A DNA stretch of 16,548 nt from DASSFZ01 sp036514635. Lineage in GTDB: Bacteria; Chloroflexota; Anaerolineae; Fen-1058. The notes below the pieces were generated by a model, which made no database searches, was not told the origin of the DNA, and saw only the letters and a program-made list of their open reading frames with translations. Positions 7,294 to 13,541 of this stretch are shown here, piece after piece. A program made the position numbers and the translations under genes. The DNA is taken from NCBI GenBank assembly GCA_036514635.1, contig DATBWU010000096.1, positions 1 through 16,548 of the forward strand, read 5' to 3'. Each line of letters starts with the position of its first letter. Position 1 is the stretch's first letter.

Positions 7294-7425
7294 CTACAGA
7301 GGTAGGCGCAACTCGACCGTCGTGCCGCTGCCGCGCGCCGATTGTATAGTCAGGTGCGCCCGATCAGTTCGGCGCGTTCGCGCAGGCCGACCAGCCGCGA
7401 GGCGTCCATACCTGGCCGCGCGCTT
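7294..7425 (-). pseudogene. C-terminal remnant of a sensor histidine kinase, frameshifted
   Basis: On the minus strand one frame encodes DASRLVGLRERAELIG; after a one-base shift near 7356-7361 the next frame gives AHLTIQSARGSGTTVELRLPL and a TAG stop. Together this is the tail of the HATPase domain of NarL-partner-type kinases (GLxxMRERAELxGG, then the GxGTxVxLxLPL end). Only about 40 codons survive and the frame is broken, so it is nonfunctional. Upstream sequence is replaced by the unrelated plus-strand fragment. Confidence 0.65.
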
Positions 7426-7426
7426 G

Positions 7427-7609
7427 TGTCAGCAGTACGGCCACGATCACCGGTTCGATCTGCGCATGAACGTGCCAGGGTTCGACGTCCACGGCGAGGT
7501 GGCCGACCAGTACACGAGCCTCAAGATCGACCATTTGCCGATCACGCTGGGCGTCGCGCTCGTCAAGGACATTGCAGCATACGTGAACCGACATGTAGAG
7601 CACGCATGA
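7427..7609 (+). pseudogene. 3' end of an unidentified gene
   Basis: The plus strand encodes about 60 residues that look like real protein (HDHRFDLRMNVPGFDV, then DQYTSLKIDHLPITLGVAL, KDIAAYVNRHVEHA, stop). The upstream part of the same frame runs antisense through the kinase remnant and looks like noise, so the true 5' part is missing. I could not assign a family. The left boundary is approximate. A hairpin begins 4 nt after the stop. Confidence 0.4.
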
Positions 7610-7612
7610 AAA

Positions 7613-7644
7613 AGCGAGGGCAGGGGCCAAACTCTGCCCTCGCT
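7613..7644. terminator. Hairpin after the orphan 3' fragment
   Basis: AGCGAGGGCA (7613-7622) pairs with TGCCCTCGCT (7635-7644). The T-run (TTTTT) is on the minus-strand side, so the intrinsic-terminator form works leftward; rightward it lacks a U-tract but directly follows the stop codon at 7609. Confidence 0.5.
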
Positions 7645-7664
7645 GCGCTGCGACTCAACTCCGC

Positions 7665-7693
7665 TTGCCTCGTGCGCCGTTCGCCTATAAAAT
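7665..7693 (+). promoter_or_regulatory. Candidate hsdR promoter
   Basis: TTGCCT (7665-7670) and TAAAAT (7688-7693) are separated by 17 bp. A start near 7700 gives a leader of about 150 nt that contains a hairpin, CACCCCG (7715-7721) with CGGGGTG (7737-7743). Confidence 0.45.
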
Positions 7694-7848
7694 ACTCGCA
7701 CTACAACAATAAACCACCCCGCGATGTGTAACCATCCGGGGTGATGGCCAACGCGACCAGACCGCATCGGCGAGAGCAGTATAGCACACCTTGGGCCGCT
7801 CGTGGCGTTTGTCGCGGGCGGCCCATTCGTTTACTGGCAGCAACGTCA

Positions 7849-10197
7849 ATGAACTTATCCGAATCCGACACCCGCGCCAAACTCATCGACCCCGCCATCC
7901 ACGCGCGTGGCTGGACGGAAGACCTCGTCAAGCGCGAAGAGACGGCCGGCGGCATCGGAATCGTCGACGGCCGCCCGCGCCGCCAGCCGAAAGGCTTCAT
8001 CGATTACACACTCCGCGTCAAAGTCAACAACCAAACCCAACCCGTCGCCGTCGCCCTCATCGAGGCCAAAGCCGAGCAATGGCCGCCCACGCGCGGCTTC
8101 GAGCAGGCCAAAGCCTACGCCGAGTGCAAGCGCCTCAACGTGCCTTTCGTCTATTCGACCAACGGTCATCTCTTCGTCGAGTTCGACAGCTTCGCCGGTC
8201 ACACCAGCCCGCCGCGGCCGATGTCGGAATTCCCCACGCCCGACGAGTTGCGCCTGCGTTACGAGCAAGGCAAAGGCTTCAAACTCACCGACCCTGCCGC
8301 CCGCCCGCTGCTCCAGCCCTACCCCGGCGGCGACTCCGCCCGGCGCTACTATCAGGATGCCGCCATTCGCGCCGTGCTGGAGAAGATGGCCCAGGGTGGC
8401 AAGCGCGCGCTCCTGTCGCTGGCCACCGGCGCGGGCAAGACGCGCATCGCCGTCTACCTGCTGCGCCGCCTGGCCGACGCCGGACAGCTGCGCCGCGCTC
8501 TGTTCGTGTGCGACCGCGACGAGCTGCGCACGCAGGCCATCGGCGCGTTTCAAAACGTCTTCGGATCGGATGCTCAAATCGTCACCGGCAGCAACCCGCA
8601 GAAGAACGCTCGCATCCTCATCGCCACTTATCAGACGCTCGACATCGACACCGAGGAAGCCACCGCCAACTTCCTGATCAGCAACTATCCCGAAAACTAC
8701 TTCAGTCACATCTTCATCGACGAGTGCCACCGCTCCGCCTGGGGCAAGTGGTCGCTCGTCTTCAAGCGCAACCCCGACGCGGTGCAGGTCGGCCTGACCG
8801 CCACGCCGCGCCAGATCGTCTTTACAGAGGATTCAGACGAGGCGAAGAAAGACCGCGATCTGTCTGCCGACAACATCCGTCATTTCGGCGATCCGGTCTA
8901 CGAGTACACCATCACGCAAGGCATCGAGGACGGCTACCTGGCCGCCTGCGAAGTTCAGAAAAGCGCGGTCAACCTCGACCACACCGGCATCACCATCGAT
9001 GATATCCTCGCCCGCCGCCCCATCAACGCCAACACCGGCCAGCCGGTCACCCGCGCCGAACTCGAAGAGTTGTACCACAAGACCGACTACGAAGATCGCA
9101 TCCTGTTGCCCGATCGCGTCCTGGCCATGACGCGCGACCTTTTCAACTACCTGCTCACCACCGGCGGCCCGGAGCAGAAGACGATCATCTTCTGCGTGCG
9201 CGACCGTCACGCCGACGCCGTCGCCATCGCCCTCAACAACCTGTATCACGACTGGCGCCGCGCCAACGACCGGCAGCCCGTCGAGCACTTCGCCTTCAAG
9301 TGCACCGCCGCCGGCGGCAGCGACTATCTCTCCGACCTGCGCGGCGCGTCTCGCTCGCACTACATCGCCTGCACCGTCGACCTGCTCACCACCGGCGTCG
9401 ACGTGCCCAACGTCCGCAACATCGTCTTTTTCAAGTACGTCCGGTCGCCCATCGCCTTCTACCAGATGGTCGGCCGGGGCACGCGCCTCGACCCCGCCAC
9501 CAACAAACTGATGTTCCGCGTCTACGACTACACGGACGCCACACGCCTGTTCGGCGAGGAGTTTCTGACGAAGTTCAGGCCGGTCAAGCGCCTGGCCGAG
9601 CCGGCTGAGCCGTACAGCGTGTCGCAGCCGATGCAGATTCAAGTCGAAGGCTTCGAGGTCCACGTCACCGACGCCGGCCGCTACATCCTGTCCGACGCCG
9701 ACGGCCGCGAAGTGCTGCTCACTGTCGAGGAATACAAGGAGCGCCTCGCGGGCAAACTCGTCGAGGCCGCGCCCACGCTCGATGTGTTCCGCGCTCACTG
9801 GATCGACCCGGCGCAGCGCCGCGTCCTCATCGATCACCTGGTACAATCGGGCCTATCGCCCACGCTCATCCGCGCGGTTGAGGAAATGAACGACTACGAT
9901 CTGTACGACGTGCTCGGCGAGCTGGGCTACGGACTCAACCCGCGCACCCGCGTCGAGCGCGCCGACGCCTTCAACTACAAGCATGCCGCCTGGCTCGCCG
10001 ACCTGCCGAACAAGGCCGCGCGTACCATTCAGGCGCTCGCCGCGCAGTTCGCCCGCTCCGGCACCGAAGGGCTGGAGAACCCGCGCATCTTCGAGACGCC
10101 CGAAGTCACCCGCGCCGGCGGATTGCCCGCGCTCAAGACGCTAGGCCGCCCGGCCGATGTGTTGCTCGACACCAAGCACAGGATTTTTGCCGCATGA
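7849..10197 (+). CDS. hsdR: Type I restriction enzyme R subunit (EcoEI-like)
   Basis: A 782-residue motor and nuclease subunit. An N-terminal PD-(D/E)xK-type nuclease site is visible as D52 (GFIDYTL) and E72-A-K74. The superfamily 2 translocase follows: Walker A ATGAGKT (192-198), DECH (291-294), GLTATP (315-320) and motif VI QMVGRGTRLD (539-548). The C-terminus, with VTRAGGLPALKTLG and DTKHRIFAA, is typical of the EcoEI-type R subunit. It would translocate and cut DNA at sites left unmodified by HsdM and HsdS. I start at the ATG before NLSESDTRAKLIDPAIHARGW, where homologous proteins begin; an in-frame ATG 108 nt upstream would add a low-quality extension. Its last 145 bp are repeated at 10890-11034. 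Confidence 0.93.
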   Translation: MNLSESDTRAKLIDPAIHARGWTEDLVKREETAGGIGIVDGRPRRQPKGFIDYTLRVKVNNQTQPVAVALIEAKAEQWPPTRGFEQAKAYAECKRLNVPFVYSTNGHLFVEFDSFAGHTSPPRPMSEFPTPDELRLRYEQGKGFKLTDPAARPLLQPYPGGDSARRYYQDAAIRAVLEKMAQGGKRALLSLATGAGKTRIAVYLLRRLADAGQLRRALFVCDRDELRTQAIGAFQNVFGSDAQIVTGSNPQKNARILIATYQTLDIDTEEATANFLISNYPENYFSHIFIDECHRSAWGKWSLVFKRNPDAVQVGLTATPRQIVFTEDSDEAKKDRDLSADNIRHFGDPVYEYTITQGIEDGYLAACEVQKSAVNLDHTGITIDDILARRPINANTGQPVTRAELEELYHKTDYEDRILLPDRVLAMTRDLFNYLLTTGGPEQKTIIFCVRDRHADAVAIALNNLYHDWRRANDRQPVEHFAFKCTAAGGSDYLSDLRGASRSHYIACTVDLLTTGVDVPNVRNIVFFKYVRSPIAFYQMVGRGTRLDPATNKLMFRVYDYTDATRLFGEEFLTKFRPVKRLAEPAEPYSVSQPMQIQVEGFEVHVTDAGRYILSDADGREVLLTVEEYKERLAGKLVEAAPTLDVFRAHWIDPAQRRVLIDHLVQSGLSPTLIRAVEEMNDYDLYDVLGELGYGLNPRTRVERADAFNYKHAAWLADLPNKAARTIQALAAQFARSGTEGLENPRIFETPEVTRAGGLPALKTLGRPADVLLDTKHRIFAA

Positions 10198-10198
10198 C
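10054..10198 (+). repeat. Copy 1 of the 145-bp hsdR 3'-end duplication
   Basis: Matches 10890-11034 at 140 of 145 positions with no gap. The five differences (four C/T or A/C third-position changes and one first-position TTG/CTG) leave every amino acid unchanged. This copy carries the current hsdR stop codon. Confidence 0.9.
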
Positions 10199-10219
10199 CA
10201 CTGACTCCGGCGGTGAGGA

Positions 10220-10248
10220 ATCCTACGTCGCCCGTTCCGTTGTATAAT
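10220..10248 (+). promoter_or_regulatory. Candidate promoter of the toxin-antitoxin pair
   Basis: A perfect TATAAT (10243-10248) lies 33 bp before the antitoxin start. No good -35 is seen at the right distance, as is common for autoregulated toxin-antitoxin promoters. Confidence 0.4.
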
Positions 10249-10280
10249 CATTGTAGACTGATTGGAGGGAGACGACAACC

Positions 10281-10496
10281 GTGCAAGCCTATCGCGTCGA
10301 AATCGTCCTGCAGCAGGATGGCACGCTGACCTTGACCAATCTGCCGCTGTCGGCCGGCGCGCCAGTTGAGGTGATCATCCTGGTCCAGCCGCAGGCCCCG
10401 GCGCATGCCGATCGCTATCCCCTGCGTGGCACGCCGATCACCTATCTGAACCCGACCGAGCCGGTGGCGCAGGCTGATTGGGAAGCCTCGCAGTGA
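10281..10496 (+). CDS. Antitoxin of a VapC-type pair
   Basis: A 71-residue protein starting at GTG after GGAGGG. It begins with a small beta-rich domain (YRVEIVLQQDGTLTLTNLPL, GAPVEVIILV) and ends in YPLRGTPITYLNPTEPVAQADWEA, a tail that I know from short antitoxins encoded directly before PIN toxins, where it wraps the toxin. No DNA-binding domain is obvious. Its stop overlaps the toxin start (GTGA), giving translational coupling. The pair lies inside a duplication of the hsdR end. Confidence 0.75.
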   Translation: MQAYRVEIVLQQDGTLTLTNLPLSAGAPVEVIILVQPQAPAHADRYPLRGTPITYLNPTEPVAQADWEASQ

Positions 10497-10885
10497 TTCT
10501 CCTCGACACGCACGTCTGGGTCTGGTGGGCGCACGACGAAGCGCGCTTGCCCGATTCGCATCGCGCGTCTCTTCAGGCCAGCGAATCGCAGGGTCTGGGC
10601 GTCAGCATCATCTCCTGCTGGGAAGTGGCGAAGCTGGTGGAGCGCGGGCGATTGATTCTGCCGCGTCCGATTGGCGAATGGCTCGATCAAGCGTTGGGCT
10701 ATCCCGGTATGCACCTGCTCGATCTGACGCCTCGCATCGTCGTGGAATCCACGCAGTTGCCCGGCGCGTTCCACCGCGACCCGGCCGATCAATTGATCGT
10801 CGCCACGGCGCGCGTGTACAATCTGCCGCTCGTCACGCTCGACGAGCGAATCCGCGCGTATCCTCACGTCTCCCTGCAGCCTTGA
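10493..10885 (+). CDS. VapC-family PIN-domain toxin
   Basis: A 130-residue PIN ribonuclease, full length for the family. The acidic metal-binding residues are present: D5 (ILLDTHVWVWW), E44 (SCWEVAKLVERGRL), D99 (HRDPADQLIVATA) and D117 (LVTLDERI). Such toxins cleave tRNA or rRNA when the antitoxin is lost. I use the GTG that overlaps the antitoxin stop; a TTG 15 nt upstream is possible but would add residues before the first beta strand. The toxin ends 4 bp before the second hsdR-end copy. Confidence 0.88.
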   Translation: MILLDTHVWVWWAHDEARLPDSHRASLQASESQGLGVSIISCWEVAKLVERGRLILPRPIGEWLDQALGYPGMHLLDLTPRIVVESTQLPGAFHRDPADQLIVATARVYNLPLVTLDERIRAYPHVSLQP

Positions 10886-10889
10886 GCGT

Positions 10890-11034
10890 CGCTCCGGCAC
10901 CGAAGGGCTGGAGAACCCGCGCATCTTCGAGACGCCCGAAGTCACCCGCGCCGGTGGCCTGCCCGCGCTCAAGACGCTCGGCCGCCCGGCCGATGTGTTG
11001 CTCGACACCAAGCACAGGATTTTCGCCGCATGAC
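10890..11034 (+). repeat. Copy 2 of the 145-bp hsdR 3'-end duplication
   Basis: The frame of the hsdR C-terminus is intact but has no upstream gene; it begins abruptly after the toxin stop. Its final ATGA contains both the old hsdR stop and the hsdS start, showing that hsdR and hsdS once overlapped directly here. Confidence 0.9.
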
Positions 11035-12304
11035 TATCGTTACACGTCATTCTGAGCCGTCACGCAGTGACGGCGAAGAATCTCTGCCGCCGGGCGAAGA
11101 GACCCTTCGCCGCTACGCGGCTCAGGGTGACAAAGGGCCACTGCCCAAAGGGTGGCGGTGGGTAAGTCTCGGTGATGCCTGCGAGTTCCTTGACTCGCGT
11201 CGCATCCCTGTCAATGAGACCGAGCGTGCCAAGCGAGTTGCGGGGAAGCAGCCATCCGAACTATATCCATACTATGGCGCTAATGGACAGGTAGGATGGA
11301 TCGATGAATACATCTTTGATGAACCGCTCATCCTTCTAGCTGAGGATGGTGGCTTCTTCGGCTCGAAGGACAAGCCCATAGCGTATGCCGTTTCGGGGCG
11401 CTACTGGGTAAACAACCATGCTCATGTTCTGAGGCCGCGTGATGGTATAGATTTCAACTATTGTCTTCACGCATTAAGAATCCGACCTGATGTCGGTGAC
11501 ATGGTAGCGGGATCGACACGAGCCAAGCTCAATCAGGATGTTGCCACACGAATCCCAATCCCTCTCCCCCCACTCGCCGAACAGCGCCGCATCGCCGCCA
11601 TCCTGCAAGACCAACTCGCCGGCGTCGAGCGCGCCCGCGTCGCCGCCGAAGAACAACTCAAAGCGGCCCAGGCCTTGCCCGCCGCCTACCTCCGCGCCGT
11701 CTTCAACAGCCCCGAGGCGCAGCAGTGGCCGAGGAAGCCTCTGGGCGACATGTGCGAAATAGTCGCCCGTCAGGTTGATCCGAAGATTCCCGAATATGGC
11801 ATGCTTCCGCACGTGAACGGTGAAAACATCGAGAGCGGTACAGGCCGCCTTACTTACTTGAACACTGCAAATCAAGATGGGATGATCAGCGGAAAGTATC
11901 TCTTTGAGCCGGGTGATGTTCTATACTCGAAACTGCGACCCTATCTCCGCAAAGTCACAGTGGTCGACTTTCGTGGTGTGTGCAGTGCGGACATGTACCC
12001 GATCCGCGTCAACCGAGAATTGCTAGACCCACACTTCGCGGGCAGGCTACTTCTGTCCGAGGAGTTCACGTGGTACGCGGATGAACAATCTCGCAGAGCG
12101 CGCATGCCTAAGCTCAATCGTGATCAGCTATTCGCTTGGCGTGCCCCGCTCCCGCCACTGTCAGAACAGAGTCGCATCGTCACAGAAATGCGAGAGAATC
12201 TGGCTGCCGCAGACCAGGCGCGCCTTGCCCTTCAAGCCCAGCTCGAGTCCATCAACCGCCTGCCCGCCGCGCTCCTGCGCCGCGCCTTCAACGGAGAATT
12301 GTAA
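11030..12304 (+). CDS. hsdS: Type I restriction-modification specificity subunit
   Basis: A 424-residue S subunit with two target-recognition domains. Domain 1 covers about 41-180 and ends in IPIPLPPLAEQRRIAAIL, followed by a helical spacer (about 193-222). Domain 2 covers about 233-372 and ends in APLPPLSEQSRIVTEM, followed by the second helix (about 388-420). The paired (I/L)PLPPL(A/S)EQ boxes are the hallmark of HsdS half-repeats. It sets the DNA sequence recognised by the methylase and nuclease. Residues about 7-35 come from a palindromic repeat; S subunits normally begin close to the (L)PKGWRWVSLGD box. No other start codon exists in frame before that box, so the ATG within the duplicated hsdR tail is the only start. 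Confidence 0.92.
   Translation: MTIVTRHSEPSRSDGEESLPPGEETLRRYAAQGDKGPLPKGWRWVSLGDACEFLDSRRIPVNETERAKRVAGKQPSELYPYYGANGQVGWIDEYIFDEPLILLAEDGGFFGSKDKPIAYAVSGRYWVNNHAHVLRPRDGIDFNYCLHALRIRPDVGDMVAGSTRAKLNQDVATRIPIPLPPLAEQRRIAAILQDQLAGVERARVAAEEQLKAAQALPAAYLRAVFNSPEAQQWPRKPLGDMCEIVARQVDPKIPEYGMLPHVNGENIESGTGRLTYLNTANQDGMISGKYLFEPGDVLYSKLRPYLRKVTVVDFRGVCSADMYPIRVNRELLDPHFAGRLLLSEEFTWYADEQSRRARMPKLNRDQLFAWRAPLPPLSEQSRIVTEMRENLAAADQARLALQAQLESINRLPAALLRRAFNGEL
11047..11131 (+). repeat. Palindromic repeat inside the 5' end of hsdS
   Basis: TCATTCTGAGCCG, GGCGAAGAATCTC, AGACCCTTCGC and CTCAGGGTGAC occur in the same order as in the tandem repeats at 12311-12482, so this is a further family member. It contributes about 28 codons to hsdS without breaking the frame. 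The variable inner arm here is GTCACGCAGTGAC. Confidence 0.8.
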
Positions 12305-12310
12305 CCGCCC

Positions 12311-12482
12311 TGTCATTCTGAGCCGCGTAGCGGCGAAGAATCTCGGCGCTGTCAAACATAGACCCTTCGCTTCGCTCAGGATGACAGACACGCGGTGTCG
12401 GGGAGCCGCGCAGCGGCGAAGAATCTCGGCGTTGTCAAACATAGACCCTTCGCTTCCCTCAGGGTGACAGACATGCGGTGTC
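12311..12482 (+). repeat. Two tandem copies of an 83-bp palindromic repeat
   Basis: The two copies (about 12311-12399 and 12400-12482) share CGGCGAAGAATCTCGGCG, TGTCAAACATAGACCCTTCGC and CAGACA(C/T)GCGGTGTC, with few differences, at a period of 83 bp. The ends TCATTCTGAG and CTCAGGATGA are inverted. The block fills the gap between hsdS and the GIY-YIG gene. Confidence 0.85.
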
Positions 12483-12491
12483 AAAGCGACG

Positions 12492-12824
12492 ATGAATCGC
12501 CAATACTACGTCTACATCATGACGAACATGTCGCGCACACTGTACACGGGTGTGACGAACGACCTTGTCCGGCGCGTCTACCAGCACGCGCACAAACTCG
12601 TGCCCGGTTTTACCAGCAAATACAACATCACGCGACTCGTCTACTTTGAAGCCACGCCTGATGTGCGATGGGCGATTGCGCGTGAGAAGCAGATCAAGGG
12701 CTGGCTGCGCGCGAAGAAGATCACGCTGATCGAATCGGTCAATCCCGGCTGGGAAGACCTGAGCGCCTATTGGCTTGAGGGTGACGAAGATTCTTCACGG
12801 TCGCCTGGCGACGCCGAAGCGTGA
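12492..12824 (+). CDS. GIY-YIG domain protein (UPF0213-like)
   Basis: A 110-residue protein with a single GIY-YIG nuclease-type domain: YYVYIMTN (5-12), LYTGVTNDLVRRVYQH (17-32; YTG in place of YIG), and REKQIKGWLRAKK (64-76). It ends its family-like part at NPGWEDLSAYW. The last 16 or so residues (LEGDEDSSRSPGDAEA) are unlike the family and lie in sequence resembling the local palindromic repeat in reverse orientation. Small stand-alone members of this family have no settled function. No good ribosome binding site is visible. It splits the hsd locus and may have come with the repeats. Confidence 0.8.
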   Translation: MNRQYYVYIMTNMSRTLYTGVTNDLVRRVYQHAHKLVPGFTSKYNITRLVYFEATPDVRWAIAREKQIKGWLRAKKITLIESVNPGWEDLSAYWLEGDEDSSRSPGDAEA

Positions 12825-12859
12825 CACGCCTGCACAAGGGTTGTGAGGCGCCGGGCTAT

Positions 12860-12887
12860 TTGACGCGCCGCTGAAACACCTTACACT
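12860..12887 (+). promoter_or_regulatory. Candidate promoter of the nucleotidyltransferase gene
   Basis: TTGACG (12860-12865) and TACACT (12882-12887), 16 bp apart, lie about 75 bp before the nucleotidyltransferase ATG. Both hexamers are close to sigma-70 consensus. Confidence 0.5.
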
Positions 12888-12960
12888 GCACTCGATGAAT
12901 GATTCCAGGAATCGGTGCGGCTGGAGCCTGCGATTCAGGAGCATCTCCGGAGGTGGGGTT

Positions 12961-13251
12961 ATGCGCCTGGACGCGATATTGAAAGACAAACGGGACGACA
13001 TCCTGCGCATCGCCGCGAAGCATGGCGCGCGCAACGTGCGCCTCTTCGGCTCAGTCGCGCGGGGCGAGGCCGGTCCGGCGAGCGATGTCGACTTCCTGGT
13101 CGAGGTGGAACCGATTCACTCCGCGTGGTTTCCGGCCGGTCTCGTGGCCGACCTCGAAGACGCGCTGGGGCGCAAGGTGCATGTCGTGACCAAAGATGCG
13201 CTGCACTGGTACATCCGCGACCGCGTGCTGGACGAGGCGAAGTCGCTGTGA
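12961..13251 (+). CDS. MNT-type minimal nucleotidyltransferase (HEPN/MNT antitoxin)
   Basis: A 96-residue protein with the polymerase-beta-like nucleotidyltransferase signature GSVARGEAGPASDVDFLVE (about 36-54), which supplies the catalytic G-S and D-x-D. MNT proteins act as antitoxins by adenylylating a HEPN ribonuclease toxin encoded next to them. Here the expected HEPN gene begins at GTG overlapping this stop codon (GTGA) but is cut off after about nine codons, so this is an orphan antitoxin. GGAGGTG lies 6-7 nt before the ATG; an earlier in-frame ATG at 12895 lacks such a site. Confidence 0.85.
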   Translation: MRLDAILKDKRDDILRIAAKHGARNVRLFGSVARGEAGPASDVDFLVEVEPIHSAWFPAGLVADLEDALGRKVHVVTKDALHWYIRDRVLDEAKSL

Positions 13252-13352
13252 AGGACGACCGGTTATACCTGGTCGGCTCTATCGACTTTAACGGGAAACG
13301 GGTTGATCCGCCCGGCGATAAAGTCGCCGGGCTACTACCCAGCACGCCGTAA
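13248..13352 (+). pseudogene. Beheaded HEPN (DUF86) toxin gene
   Basis: The first codons from GTG, VKDDRLYLV, match the usual start (M/V)KDDRLYL of DUF86-type HEPN toxins in pairs with MNT proteins. After about 13274 the sequence changes to a run that leads into palindromic repeat DNA and ends after 34 codons. None of the HEPN core (Rx4-6H motif) remains here or in the gap before hsdM. Confidence 0.6.
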
Positions 13353-13413
13353 ACGGCGCTTTCAGCCCGATTGATCGGGCGTCATATCGTAGCCCGAAGA
13401 TTGATCTTCGGGC
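13310..13413. repeat. Block of four consecutive hairpins
   Basis: Four perfect hairpins in 104 bp: GCCCGGCGA/TCGCCGGGC (13310-13332), CGCCG/CGGCG (13345-13358), GCCCGAT/ATCGGGC (13365-13380, TG loop) and GCCCGAAGAT/ATCTTCGGGC (13392-13413, TG loop). The last two share their GCCCGA core. The following 13414-13541 holds no clear gene. Confidence 0.8.
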
Positions 13414-13541
13414 GAATCCCGGCGAAGCTGGTAGAGCCACCTGATCTACATCGGCGACTGCCGAGCAGACAGTGCGCGCGGGCGCACAGGTGGATATTCG
13501 CCAGTACGTGCCGGCCTAATGGGCAACCTCTGAAACCGAGC

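Noticed and set aside
8833..9846. 337-codon open frame on the minus strand opposite hsdR
   Set aside because: Antisense shadow of hsdR with no recognisable motif and no ribosome binding site.
10429..10440. A spacer-to-window self match, checked for the five CRISPR spacers by eye
   Set aside because: Only short chance matches of about 10 nt (for example GAGGACGCGG also near 15355) were seen, too short for a protospacer.
13414..13541. Possible protein tail ending in AGAQVDIRQYVPA before hsdM
   Set aside because: Only about 24 codons are open, with no recognisable family; it could be chance in GC-rich DNA.
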